Source: Streptomyces pactum (GTDB taxonomy: Bacteria > Actinomycetota > Actinomycetes > Streptomycetales > Streptomycetaceae). Taken from it: DNA of 64,000 nt. Every line of letters starts with the position of its first letter. Position 1 is the stretch's first letter. Made by a program: the position numbers and the translations under genes. Location: contig NZ_CP019724.1 in NCBI RefSeq assembly GCF_002005225.1, positions 7,358,001-7,422,000 of the forward strand, given 5' to 3'. This document shows, piece after piece, positions 51,802 through 60,144 of this stretch. The notes below the pieces were generated by a model. That model was not told the DNA's origin, ran no database searches, and was given only the letters and a program-made list of their open reading frames with translations.

Positions 51802-52497
51802 TCAGCCGGTCCGGACCGCCCGCACGAGCCAGTCGTACGCCGCGCGGGCGGTGAACTCGCCCTGGCCCCCGCGCAGCAGCAGGCCGGCGGTGGCGAATTC
51901 CGGGGCGTCGGCCTGTGCGGCGACGTACGGGACCGCGATGCAGCGCATCCCGGCCGCGTGCGCGGCGGCGGCCCCGGGGGCGGCGTCCTCCAGGACCACG
52001 CAGTTCTCCGGGTCCGCCCCGAGCCGGCGCGCCGCCTCCAGGAAGACGTCGGGTGCGGGCTTGCCCCGCGCGACCTCGTCGGCCGAGACGGCCGTGCGCA
52101 GGTGTGTGTCCAGGCCGGTGCGGGACAGGATCGCCTCGATGGCCGCGGGCGAGGAACCCGACGCCACGGCCAGCGGCACGCCCTCCCTCGCCAGCAGCTC
52201 GACGAACTCGCGCATCCGGGGGTACGCACGGGCGGAGGTGCGGGCCAGCTCCAGATAGCGGCGGTTCTTGACGGCGAGCAGTTCCTCCACGGGGGTGCTC
52301 AGACCGTACCGCCGCTTCCAGTCGGCGACCGTCTCCTGGGTGCTGATGCCCACGTAACCCTCGTGGTCCGCCCAGGTGAAGTCCGGGACGCCGTACTCGG
52401 CGAGGGTCTGCCGCCCCGCCTCGTAGTAGTTCGGCTCGCTGTCCACGAGCGTTCCGTCGAGATCGAAGATGACCGAGATGCCGCCGAGAGTGCTCAT
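51802..52497 (-). CDS. HAD-superfamily phosphatase (beta-phosphoglucomutase-like)
   Basis: 231 residues. HAD motif I 'VIFDLDGTLVDSEPNYYEAG' with nucleophile Asp; motif II 'VPLAVASGSSPAAIEAIL'; Lys in 'ARGKPAPDVFLEAARRLGAD'; motif III 'CVVLEDAAPGAAAAHAAGM'. The helical cap between motifs I and II is the size seen in beta-phosphoglucomutase and sugar-phosphatase relatives. Substrate probably a sugar phosphate. The start at 52497 is preferred to the upstream in-frame Met at 52509. It lies 28 bases after the Lrp stop on the same strand. Confidence 0.92.
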   Translation of the reverse strand: MSTLGGISVIFDLDGTLVDSEPNYYEAGRQTLAEYGVPDFTWADHEGYVGISTQETVADWKRRYGLSTPVEELLAVKNRRYLELARTSARAYPRMREFVELLAREGVPLAVASGSSPAAIEAILSRTGLDTHLRTAVSADEVARGKPAPDVFLEAARRLGADPENCVVLEDAAPGAAAAHAAGMRCIAVPYVAAQADAPEFATAGLLLRGGQGEFTARAAYDWLVRAVRTG

Positions 52498-52525
52498 GAG
52501 GACCAGCATGCCAAGGACCCGGCGG

Positions 52526-53002
52526 TCACTTTCTCGCCGTGCGCCCGATCGACTCCACCAAGGGCAGCAGCCGGTGCGGGACGCGCTCGCGCAGCGCCAC
52601 CTCGCTGCGGGTACGGACCACCCCCGGCAGGCTGATCAGCTTCTGGACCACGTCCTCCAGGTGCGCGTTGTCGCGGGCCACGACCCGGGTCAGCAGGTCT
52701 CCGCCGCCGGTGATGGAGAAGGCCTCGACGATCTCCGGCACGGCCGCCAGCGCCTCGCCCACCTCGTCCAGGTGGCCCTGGGTGACCTCGATGTGCACGA
52801 ACGCGAGCACCGGGTGGCCCAGAGCGGCGGGGGAGAGGGACGGTGCGGTGCCGGTGATCACGCCGTCCCGCTCCAGCCGGTCGAGCCGGGCCTGGAGCGT
52901 GCCGCGGGCGACCCCGAGGAGGCGGGCGTACTCGCGCACACTGGTGCGCGGCTGCTCCAGCAGCAGCCGCAGAATGCGGGTGTCGAGTTCGTCGACGGCC
53001 AC
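52526..53002 (-). CDS. Lrp/AsnC-family transcriptional regulator
   Basis: 158 residues. The helix-turn-helix is 'VDELDTRILRLLLEQPRTSV', 'REYARLLGVARGTLQARLDR' and 'LERDGVITGTAPSLSPAALG'. The RAM effector domain follows ('VLAFVHIEVTQGHLDEVGEA', 'AFSITGGGDLLTRVVARDNA'). Such regulators bind amino acids and often control the divergent gene, here an FUSC-type exporter at 53218. GTG 53002 is chosen from the usual family start ('VAVDELD'). GGCCATTGG / CCAATGGCC inverted arms lie in its promoter region. Confidence 0.92.
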   Translation of the reverse strand: MAVDELDTRILRLLLEQPRTSVREYARLLGVARGTLQARLDRLERDGVITGTAPSLSPAALGHPVLAFVHIEVTQGHLDEVGEALAAVPEIVEAFSITGGGDLLTRVVARDNAHLEDVVQKLISLPGVVRTRSEVALRERVPHRLLPLVESIGRTARK

Positions 53003-53022
53003 GGTGTCCGGGTCCCCTCGTC

Positions 53023-53076
53023 GGCCATTGGCTCTTCGATGGCCGTAGGAATGCCTTCTGTACTGTACCAATGGCC
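53023..53076. promoter_or_regulatory. Lrp operator candidate
   Basis: Perfect 9-bp inverted arms GGCCATTGG (53023-53031) and CCAATGGCC (53068-53076), 36 bases apart. Between them are TACAGT on the minus strand and TACTGT on the plus strand, both usable as -10 hexamers, so a protein holding both arms would close both divergent promoters. Confidence 0.7.
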
Positions 53077-53217
53077 CACTCTGAGACGAGCCTGTTGAGC
53101 CACTGGTGGCGAAGATGCTCCTATAGGAGGGTCGATGGCGCTGCGGATCCCGCGGCGCCTTTTTCATGCCGGTGACTTCGGGTCCGAGTGCGCCAGTGCG
53201 CGAGGGGGCGGTAATCA

Positions 53218-54708
53218 GTGCTGAAGAGGGTGTTCGTGAGCCCGGACCCGGGACGGTCCCGGCTGCGGTTCGCCGCTCGGGCCGTCCTCGGCATCGGGCT
53301 GGCCGTCGTCGTCTGCGGCCTGGCCGGCACCTCGCTCGTGGGCGCCGTCACCGGCGGGCTCGCCGCACTGCTGGCGCTGTTCACCGTCACCGACGCCACC
53401 GTGCGCGGGCAGGCGGTCACCACCGCGCTGCTGCCGGTCGCCGGGCTGCCCGTGCTGACCGCCGCGGCCGCGCTGCACGACCTTCCCGTCGCCAGGGACC
53501 TCACCTTCCTCGCCGTCGTCGGCGCGGGCGTGTACGCCCGGCGCTGGGGCCCGCGCGGGCACAGCCTCGGCGTGTTCGCCTTCATGACCTTCTTCGTCGC
53601 CCAGTTCCTGCACGCGACCACGGACCGGCTGCCCGAGATGTTCGCCGCCGTCCTGCTGTCCGTGGCCGCCGCCGCGGCGGTGCGCTTCGGCCTGTGGTGC
53701 TACGAGCGCCGCCTGCCGCCGCCCGCCGCCCCCGCACCGCCCGCCGGTACCGGACTCGACCGGATCACCACCCGCCAGGCCGTCCAGGCCACCGTCGGCG
53801 CCGGGTTCGCCCTGGTCGTGGGCCAGCTCGTGTCCGACGAGCGCTGGTACTGGGCCGTCGGCGCCACTTGGTGGGTGTTCGTCAACACCACCTCGCGCGG
53901 CGAGACCCTGGTCCGCGGCTTCCGCCGGGTCCTCGGCACCGTCGTCGGCATCGGCCTGGGCTTCCTGGTCGCCGTCCCGCTGGCCGGATCCGCGGTGCCC
54001 ACGGCCGTGCTCGCCGCCGCCTGCGTCTTCGGCATCTTCTACACCGCCGCGGTCTCCTACACCTGGATGATGCTCTGCGTGACCCTGCTCGCCGAGCTGC
54101 TCTACGGTCTCCTGGACTTCCTCAGCCCCGGCCTGCTCGCCCTGCGGCTCGCCGAGACCGGCGTGGGCGCGCTCGGCGCCGCTCTCGCGGTGCTCGTCGT
54201 CCTGCCGGTCACCACGCACACCGTGACCGACGCCTGGATCCAGCGGGCCCTGCGCTGTGTCCACGCCTGCACCGCCGAGGCCGCCGCCCGCCTCGCCGGA
54301 ACCGAGGGCGCCGACCCGGCGCCGCGCGTGGCCGAACTGGAGCAACTGCTCGGCCGGGTAAGGCTCTCGGTCGCCCCGCTCGTACACCCGCTGAACCCGA
54401 TGTACGGCCGCAAGCGGCGCGCCCGCCGCGTACTCGCCCTGCTCGACGAATGCGCCCGGGAGATCCGCGGTCTGGTCGCCGTCGCGGCCGACCCCGAGGC
54501 CTCGCACGACGCCCGGCTGGCCGCCGCCTGCTGGCGTGTCGAGACCGCGGTCGAGGCGCTCACGGGCGGTGGGACCGTTCCCGCCCACGCGGACGGGCCA
54601 CGCGCCACCGAACCCGCGTTGGCCCACCTCCACGGCCTGGAACGCGCCCTGGCCGAACTCGCCGCACCCCTGCGCACCCCCTCCGGCTCGCCGCTCGTCG
54701 GCGCCTGA
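53218..54708 (+). CDS. FUSC-family membrane exporter (fusaric-acid-resistance/aromatic-acid type)
   Basis: 496 residues with two blocks of membrane helices (about 20-165 and 185-345) separated by a loop, then a cytoplasmic helical domain, the FUSC layout. Signatures: 'ITTRQAVQATVGAGFALVVG', 'RWYWAVGATWWVFVNTTSRG', 'ETLVRGFRRVLGTVVGIGLG'. Relatives export aromatic acids and other toxic compounds. GTG at 53218. The divergent Lrp regulator with paired operator arms between suggests ligand-controlled expression. Confidence 0.88.
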   Translation: MLKRVFVSPDPGRSRLRFAARAVLGIGLAVVVCGLAGTSLVGAVTGGLAALLALFTVTDATVRGQAVTTALLPVAGLPVLTAAAALHDLPVARDLTFLAVVGAGVYARRWGPRGHSLGVFAFMTFFVAQFLHATTDRLPEMFAAVLLSVAAAAAVRFGLWCYERRLPPPAAPAPPAGTGLDRITTRQAVQATVGAGFALVVGQLVSDERWYWAVGATWWVFVNTTSRGETLVRGFRRVLGTVVGIGLGFLVAVPLAGSAVPTAVLAAACVFGIFYTAAVSYTWMMLCVTLLAELLYGLLDFLSPGLLALRLAETGVGALGAALAVLVVLPVTTHTVTDAWIQRALRCVHACTAEAAARLAGTEGADPAPRVAELEQLLGRVRLSVAPLVHPLNPMYGRKRRARRVLALLDECAREIRGLVAVAADPEASHDARLAAACWRVETAVEALTGGGTVPAHADGPRATEPALAHLHGLERALAELAAPLRTPSGSPLVGA

Positions 54709-54800
54709 TCCGCCCGGCCCCGTGCCACCCATTTGGTCTGGACCGCAAGTGATCGACTGCTACCGTCGCCCCGGGGCAGACGATCGGTCGGCGCACCGAG

Positions 54801-54860
54801 GCACGCACCGAGGCCAAGGCACGTACCGAGGCACGCACCGAGGCCAAGGCACGTACCGAG
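54801..54860. repeat. Perfect 30-bp tandem duplication before the lactonase gene
   Basis: Identical copies at 54801-54830 and 54831-54860, each GCACGCACCGAGGCCAAGGC then ACGTACCGAG; partial copies flank on both sides. Located 42 bases before the lactonase start codon, in its promoter or leader. Confidence 0.93.
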
Positions 54861-54902
54861 GCGCGGGACGATGCGGGACGACGCGGGATGAGAGGGACAG
54901 CG

Positions 54903-55937
54903 GTGACGGACGGTGACAGGCGGCAGCGGCGGGCGTACATCGGGTCGTTCACGGCGGCCGGCGGCCCAGGAATCCTGACGGCGGCCGTCGCACCCGACAG
55001 CGGCGCGCTCACGGTCCTGAGCGGCACGGACCGGGTGCCCGACCCCTCCTACCTGGCGCTGGCGCCCGACGGGGACATGCTCTACGCCGTCAGTGAGACG
55101 GCCGAGGGCGCCGTGGCCGCCTACCGCGTGGCCGGGGACAAGCCCGAGCCCGCCGGGCGGCCGGTACCCGTGGGCGGTGACGGGCCCACTCACCTCAGCC
55201 TGTACGCCGGGCACGTCCTGACCGCCAACTACGGATCCGGCAGCGTCACGGCCGTGCCGGTCCGCCCGGACGGCGCCCTCGCCCGGTCCGCGTCCGGCGT
55301 CCTCCAGCACACCGGATCGGGCCCGCACGCCCAGCGCCAGCAGGGGCCGCACGCCCACCAGGTGCGGCCCGACCCGAGCGGGCGGTGGGCGGTCAGTGTG
55401 GATCTCGGCACCGACTCCGTGCGGGTCTGCACCCTGACGAACGGCGCCCTCGCCGTGCACCGGGAGATCGCGCTGCGCCCCGGCTCGGGCCCGCGCCACC
55501 TGGCCTTCCACCCGGACGGCACCCGCGCCTACGTGGTCAACGAACTGGCGCCCACCGTCACCGCCTGCCGCTGGGACGCCGCCGACGGCGTACTGCAGCC
55601 CCTCACCGAGGTACCGGTACTGCCCGGTGCCCCGTCCGGCGACGCGTTCCCGTCCGGCGTCGTGGTCTCGCCCGACGGCCGCTTCGTGTGGACCGCGACC
55701 CGCGGAGAAGACGTCCTCTCCGTGTTCGTCGTGGAGCCGGACGGGCTCCGGCTGTTCGGGACCGTGCCCTGCGGCGGGCACTGGCCGCGGGAGATCGCCG
55801 AGTCGGACGGCTTCCTGTACGCGGCCAACGAGCGTTCCGGAGACGTGACCTGGTTCGCCCTCGACCCGGAGACCGGCGTACCGCGGCGCTCCGGCTCGCT
55901 CGCGGTCCCGGCGGCGTCCTGCGTGGTCTTCGGCTGA
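54903..55937 (+). CDS. Lactonase-family seven-bladed beta-propeller (6-phosphogluconolactonase Pgl/YbhE-like)
   Basis: 344 residues. Family blades: 'RAYIGSFTAAGGPGILTAAV', 'PSYLALAPDGDMLYAVSETA', 'GGDGPTHLSLYAGHVLTANY', 'GPHAHQVRPDPSGRWAVSVD', 'PRHLAFHPDGTRAYVVNELA', 'PSGVVVSPDGRFVWTATRGE', 'GGHWPREIAESDGFLYAANE'. The 'GPHAHQV' and 'GxHWPR' motifs belong to the active face of Pgl-type lactonases, which open 6-phosphogluconolactone or other lactones. No signal peptide. GTG 54903 (after GAGAGGGA) is preferred over ATG 54888. Confidence 0.9.
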   Translation: MTDGDRRQRRAYIGSFTAAGGPGILTAAVAPDSGALTVLSGTDRVPDPSYLALAPDGDMLYAVSETAEGAVAAYRVAGDKPEPAGRPVPVGGDGPTHLSLYAGHVLTANYGSGSVTAVPVRPDGALARSASGVLQHTGSGPHAQRQQGPHAHQVRPDPSGRWAVSVDLGTDSVRVCTLTNGALAVHREIALRPGSGPRHLAFHPDGTRAYVVNELAPTVTACRWDAADGVLQPLTEVPVLPGAPSGDAFPSGVVVSPDGRFVWTATRGEDVLSVFVVEPDGLRLFGTVPCGGHWPREIAESDGFLYAANERSGDVTWFALDPETGVPRRSGSLAVPAASCVVFG

Positions 55938-56031
55938 CCCGGCGGCGGCCCACCTGCCGCGCCGCACCGGACGAGCACGAGGCGGGCAGGAGACGAGCAC
56001 GAGACGAGCACGAGACGAGAAGGACATGACG

Positions 56032-56063
56032 AAGGGCCCGCTCCTCCACCGGAGCGGGCCCTT
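56032..56063. terminator. Strong bidirectional terminator
   Basis: Perfect 13-bp stem AAGGGCCCGCTCC (56032-56044) / GGAGCGGGCCCTT (56051-56063) with the loop TCCACC; AA and TT at the ends make it work on both strands. It sits between the convergent lactonase and CbiX-like genes. Confidence 0.93.
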
Positions 56064-56113
56064 TCGGTCGTACCGTCCCGCGCGGACGCCGCGCGCCCGC
56101 ACGTCCGTGCGTG

Positions 56114-57037
56114 TCAGCGGACCGGCGTGCCCTGCGGCTGCTGCGGCGAGATGCCGAGCGCCGTCGTGTACTTGGCCAGCGCCAGCTTGCCGATCGCCGG
56201 GTAGGGGCCGAGCGGCTCGGCGGTGGAGCAGCCCACCTCCTTGGCCGCCTCCTCCAGCAGGGACGCCTCGATCTCCGGGCCGATCAGATACGGTGCCAGC
56301 GCCAGTTGCTGCGAGCCCGAGGAGCGCAGTTGCTCGGCCACGGACGCGATCGAGCCGTCCTCGTCCAGTGCCGCCGCCATCACCGGCACGGCGAGGCGCG
56401 CGGCGAGCAGCATACCGGTGATCCCGGCCGCCTGGACGGCCTCGTCACCGCCGACGGAGGCCAGGATGATGCCGTCCGCGGCGGTCGCCACGGTGAACAG
56501 GCGGGCACGGTCGGCGCGGGCCAGACCGGCCTCGGAGAGGCGCACGTGCAGCGCCTCCGCGAGCAGCGGGTGCGGGCCGAGCACGTCGGTCAGCTCGGCC
56601 GCGATCCGGCTGTCCATGACGGCCTGCCGGATCCGGCGCAGCAGTGCGCCGTCCGGGCCGGCGAGCAGCGGCACGACGACGGCGACGGGCCCCTCGGGCT
56701 CCTTCACCTCCAGGCCGGCGGCGCGCGCCTGCTCGTAGCGGGCGGTGCGCTCCTCGGCGGCACGCACGAGGACGGTCGACAGGGAGAGGAACTCCTCGTC
56801 GTCCCCTTCGAGGTGGCCGATCCGGGCGTCGAGGCCGGGAAGCTCGGAGCGGGCGATGCTGATGACCTCGTCGGCGAGGCCCCGGGTGGCGCTACTGGGC
56901 GTCCCCGGCACCGCGAGGACGAGCGCCGGCGCGCCCTCGGGAGCCACCAGGGGTTCGGGACGGCGGTGCCGTCCTGGCTGGCGGGGGCGCGGCATTCGTA
57001 CTGGCAGGCCGGACGCGGGCCCAGTGGGGGAGCTCAT
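56114..57037 (-). CDS. CbiX/sirohydrochlorin-chelatase-like protein with altered N-terminal active site
   Basis: 307 residues. Two CbiX-like halves: '[20 protein letters not shown]' and 'VAVVVPLLAGPDGALLRRIR', then 'LTDVLGPHPLLAEALHVRLS', 'GIILASVGGDEAVQAAGITG' and 'QLALAPYLIGPEIEASLLEE'. In active chelatases the first strand ends AHGS with the metal-binding His; here it reads 'AVPGTP', so the first His is lost, while 'GPHP' remains. It may be a non-catalytic relative. There is no ribosome site; TAACAT lies 8 bases before ATG 57037 (57046-57051), suggesting a leaderless message. The N-terminal ~30 residues are Pro/Arg-rich. Confidence 0.8.
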   Translation of the reverse strand: MSSPTGPASGLPVRMPRPRQPGRHRRPEPLVAPEGAPALVLAVPGTPSSATRGLADEVISIARSELPGLDARIGHLEGDDEEFLSLSTVLVRAAEERTARYEQARAAGLEVKEPEGPVAVVVPLLAGPDGALLRRIRQAVMDSRIAAELTDVLGPHPLLAEALHVRLSEAGLARADRARLFTVATAADGIILASVGGDEAVQAAGITGMLLAARLAVPVMAAALDEDGSIASVAEQLRSSGSQQLALAPYLIGPEIEASLLEEAAKEVGCSTAEPLGPYPAIGKLALAKYTTALGISPQQPQGTPVR

Positions 57038-57172
57038 GGCGCCGCATGTTACTGGTTTCCCCGGTTTCCCTGTTCGGGGAGGGTGCAGGTGAGCGGTATC
57101 CGTCCGGTTTTGTCTGATGAGTGATGTACGGATCGGCCGACATCGGCATGATTCACCTCACCGGCGGATCGG

Positions 57173-58165
57173 TTATCGGCCGCCCGGCGCGGTCGTCACC
57201 CACAGCATGCCTTCGTCGCCCGGGAGGGCGAGCGAGCCGGTCGCCAGGGCGGTCGCGATCCGCACCGAACCGTCCAGCGGATCACCCTCGGCGGCCGTCC
57301 GCCGCGCATGCGGCAGCCGCTTCGCCAGCTCCTCCTCCAGCGGTACGACGAGGTGGTCGCCCATTTTCAGCAGGCCGCCGGTGACCGCGACGCGGGGCTC
57401 GCCGCCGGCCGGGCACACCGCGGCGGCCGAGTCGGCCATGTGCCGGGCGGCGGCCCGCAGGATCTCCGCGGCGACGGGGTCGCCGGCGGCGCAGGCGGCC
57501 ACCTCGGGCGCGAAGGAGGCGAGGACGGCGGGACGGTCGGTACGCGGATACAGTTGACCGGGCAGGCCCGCGACCGGCCCGAACCGTTCCTCGGCGCGGG
57601 CCAGTAGCAGCGCCGAGCCGCCCTGGCGCCCGTCGTGGGCGCGCAGCGCGGCCTGAAGGCCGGCCCCCCCGATCCAGGCGCCGCCCCCGCAGTCGCCCAG
57701 CAGATGCCCCCAGCCGTCCGCCCTGCGCCAGCGGGTCAGGTCCGTGCCGGTGGCGATCAGTCCTGTGCCGGCGGCGACCACCGCTCCTGCCCGGGGGCCG
57801 ATCGCACCGGCATAGGCGGTGACGGCGTCGGCGGCCAGTGCGACCGTGCGCGCACCCAGCTCCCGGGCCAGCGCGCCCGGCAGTTCGGCGCGCAGGGCGT
57901 CGCCCAGCGTGGCGAGCCCGGCGGCCCCGACGACGACGGTGTCGAACCCGGCCACCCCGGTCTCGGCGGTCAACGCCCGGGCCATGGGAACCAGTTGCGC
58001 CATCAGATGCTCGGGATCGATGCCGCGCGCACCGGTGCGGACCGGTTCCCGCGACGCCCGCCGCCCGAGCCCGCCCGAACCGCCGCCCGCGTCGTCCCCG
58101 GCCGCACCCACGACGACGCGCAGCCCCGAGCCGCCGGAGTCCACGGCCAGGAAGCCGCCGCTCAC
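57173..58165 (-). CDS. BadF/BadG-type ATPase family sugar kinase (N-acetylglucosamine-kinase-like)
   Basis: 330 residues of the ASKHA fold: phosphate-1 '[19 protein letters not shown]', connect-1 and phosphate-2 '[20 protein letters not shown]', '[20 protein letters not shown]' and adenosine motif '[20 protein letters not shown]'. Actinobacterial members of this size phosphorylate N-acetylglucosamine or related amino sugars, as in wall recycling or chitin use. GTG 58165 overlaps the ung stop in a GTGA arrangement, so it is translated after ung. Confidence 0.88.
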   Translation of the reverse strand: MSGGFLAVDSGGSGLRVVVGAAGDDAGGGSGGLGRRASREPVRTGARGIDPEHLMAQLVPMARALTAETGVAGFDTVVVGAAGLATLGDALRAELPGALARELGARTVALAADAVTAYAGAIGPRAGAVVAAGTGLIATGTDLTRWRRADGWGHLLGDCGGGAWIGGAGLQAALRAHDGRQGGSALLLARAEERFGPVAGLPGQLYPRTDRPAVLASFAPEVAACAAGDPVAAEILRAAARHMADSAAAVCPAGGEPRVAVTGGLLKMGDHLVVPLEEELAKRLPHARRTAAEGDPLDGSVRIATALATGSLALPGDEGMLWVTTAPGGR

Positions 58166-58848
58166 GGCAGGCGCCAGTCGACCGGCTGACCTCCGAGTCG
58201 GACCAGCAGGTCGTTGGCCCGGCTGAAGGGGCGGGAGCCGAAGAAGCCCCGGTCGGCCGACATCGGGGACGGGTGCGCTGACTCGACGGCCGGCAGGTCC
58301 CCGAGCAGCGGCCGCAGATTGCGGGCGTCGCGGCCCCACAGGATGGACACCATCGGCTTGCCGCGCGCCGCCAGGGCGCGGATCGCCTGTTCGGTGACCT
58401 CCTCCCAGCCCTTGCCGCGGTGGGCGGCGGGCTTGCGCGGGGCCGTGGTCAGCGCCCTGTTGAGCAGCAGCACGCCCTGCCGGGCCCACGGGGTCAGGTC
58501 CCCGTTGGAGGGCTGCGGCAGGTTCAGGTCGCTGTTCAGTTCCCGGAAGATGTTGACGAGGCTGCCGGGCAGCGGACGCACCTCGGGCGCGACCGAGAAT
58601 GACAGCCCCACCGCGTGCCCCGGGGTCGGGTACGGATCCTGTCCGACGATCAGGACTCGGACGTCGTCGAAGGGCTGTTGGAAGGCCCGTAGGACGTTGG
58701 ATCCGGCCGGCAGGTAGGTGCGTCCGGCGGAGATCTCCGCGCGCAGGAACTCACCCATCGAGGTGATCCGCCCGGCGACGGGTTCCAGAGCCTGCGCCCA
58801 GCCCGCTTCGACGATTTCATGCAAGGGTCGTGGTGCCACGGGCGTCAC
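58162..58848 (-). CDS. ung: Uracil-DNA glycosylase
   Basis: 228 residues, normal family-1 length. Catalytic motif '[20 protein letters not shown]' contains the general-base Asp, and '[20 protein letters not shown]' is the minor-groove loop with catalytic His. '[20 protein letters not shown]' is also typical. It removes uracil from DNA in base-excision repair. GTG start at 58848. Streptomyces often have two ung copies, so this may be the second. Overlaps the BadF-type kinase by 4 bases. Confidence 0.97.
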   Translation of the reverse strand: MTPVAPRPLHEIVEAGWAQALEPVAGRITSMGEFLRAEISAGRTYLPAGSNVLRAFQQPFDDVRVLIVGQDPYPTPGHAVGLSFSVAPEVRPLPGSLVNIFRELNSDLNLPQPSNGDLTPWARQGVLLLNRALTTAPRKPAAHRGKGWEEVTEQAIRALAARGKPMVSILWGRDARNLRPLLGDLPAVESAHPSPMSADRGFFGSRPFSRANDLLVRLGGQPVDWRLP

Positions 58849-58908
58849 CCTACTGCCGTACGGGTGACGCCCGGCAACCGGTGGCCGAGGCCGGTCCTCC
58901 GGCCCGCC

Positions 58909-59994
58909 TCACCCGACGACCGCGGCCCGCACGCACAGCACGTCCGGCAGGTGGGACGCCAACTGCCGCCAGTTGTCGCCGTCGTCGGCGGACGCGAACA
59001 CCTCGCCGTTGCGGTTGCCGAAGTACACGCCCGCCCGTTCCGCGTCGTCGGTGCACAGCGCGTCGCGCAGCACCGTGCCGTAGTGGTCCTCCCGGGGCAG
59101 TCCCGCCGTGAGCGGCTCCCAGCTCTTGCCCGCGTCCGCCGTCCGGAAGACCCGGCAGCGGTGGTCGGCCGGGACCCGGTCCGCGTCGGCGTTGATCGGG
59201 AAGACGTAGGCCGTGTCGCCGCGGTGCGGGTGGGCCGCCACGGCGAAGCCGAACGTGGACGGCAGGCCCGCGCCGATGTCCGTCCAGTGCCCGCCCGCGT
59301 CGTCGCTGCGGTACACACCCCAGTGGTTCTGCAGATACAGCCGGTCCGGGGTCGCCGCGTCCCGCGCCACCTTGTGCACGCACTGGCCGAACTCCGGGTT
59401 CGGGTCCGGCAGGAAGACGGCGGAGACCCCGGAGTTGGACGGTGCCCAGCTCGCGCCGCCGTCGGCCGTCCGGAACACACCGGCGGTGGAGACGGCGACC
59501 GTCACCGACTTGGGGTCCCGCTCGTCGGTGAGCACGGTGTGCAGCCCTTCGCCGCCACCGCCCGGCACCCACTGGGAGCGCGTGGGATGCTCCCACAGGG
59601 GGCGGACCAGCTCGAAGCTCTCGCCGCGGTCCTCCGAGCGGTACAGCGCGGCCGGCTCCGTGCCCGCGTAGACCACGTCCGGCTCGGCGGCGGCCGGGTG
59701 GAGCTGCCACACCCGCTCCAGCGAAGCGCCGGTCTCCTTGGGGAACTTGACGGCCGGCTGCGCCGGTTCGGTCCAGGTGCGGCCCAGGTCGTCGGAGTGG
59801 AAAACCGACGGGCCCCAGTGGGCGCTGTCCCCGCCGGCCAGCAGCCGCGGGGTGTCGCCGCGGGTGTCGAGGGCGACCGAGTAGACGGCCTGCGCGTTGA
59901 AGTAGGGACTCTCGTCGAACTCCCAGGTGCCACCCCGCCGGCGCCCGATGAACAGGCCCTTGCGGGTGCCCACGGCGAGCAGTACCTCGGTCAT
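58909..59994 (-). CDS. Asp-box (BNR/sortilin-type) beta-propeller protein
   Basis: 361 residues. Six Asp-box turns (SxDxGxTW type): 'SDDLGRTW', 'SEDRGESF', 'TADGGASW', 'SDDAGGHW', 'TADAGKSW' and 'SADDGDNW'. They indicate a six-bladed propeller like sialidase or photosystem-assembly folds. It starts 'MTEVLLAVGTRKGLFIGRR', with no signal peptide, so it is probably intracellular, and lacks the arginine triad of true sialidases as far as I can see. Function unknown; the common 'exo-alpha-sialidase' label would be misleading. GGAGG lies 8 bases before ATG 59994. Confidence 0.87.
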   Translation of the reverse strand: MTEVLLAVGTRKGLFIGRRRGGTWEFDESPYFNAQAVYSVALDTRGDTPRLLAGGDSAHWGPSVFHSDDLGRTWTEPAQPAVKFPKETGASLERVWQLHPAAAEPDVVYAGTEPAALYRSEDRGESFELVRPLWEHPTRSQWVPGGGGEGLHTVLTDERDPKSVTVAVSTAGVFRTADGGASWAPSNSGVSAVFLPDPNPEFGQCVHKVARDAATPDRLYLQNHWGVYRSDDAGGHWTDIGAGLPSTFGFAVAAHPHRGDTAYVFPINADADRVPADHRCRVFRTADAGKSWEPLTAGLPREDHYGTVLRDALCTDDAERAGVYFGNRNGEVFASADDGDNWRQLASHLPDVLCVRAAVVG

Positions 59995-60144
59995 GCCGAT
60001 CACCTCCGCGGCGTCGTCGTCGACGCCTTCATCTCGGACACGGGCCAGTCTGCACCCCAGCACTGACAGTCACCTCTGGAAAGGCCGTCGCCGCAGGTCA
60101 GAGCGGTGGCGTCGGGTCCGGCGAGCGGTCCTCGCGCCGACCGC

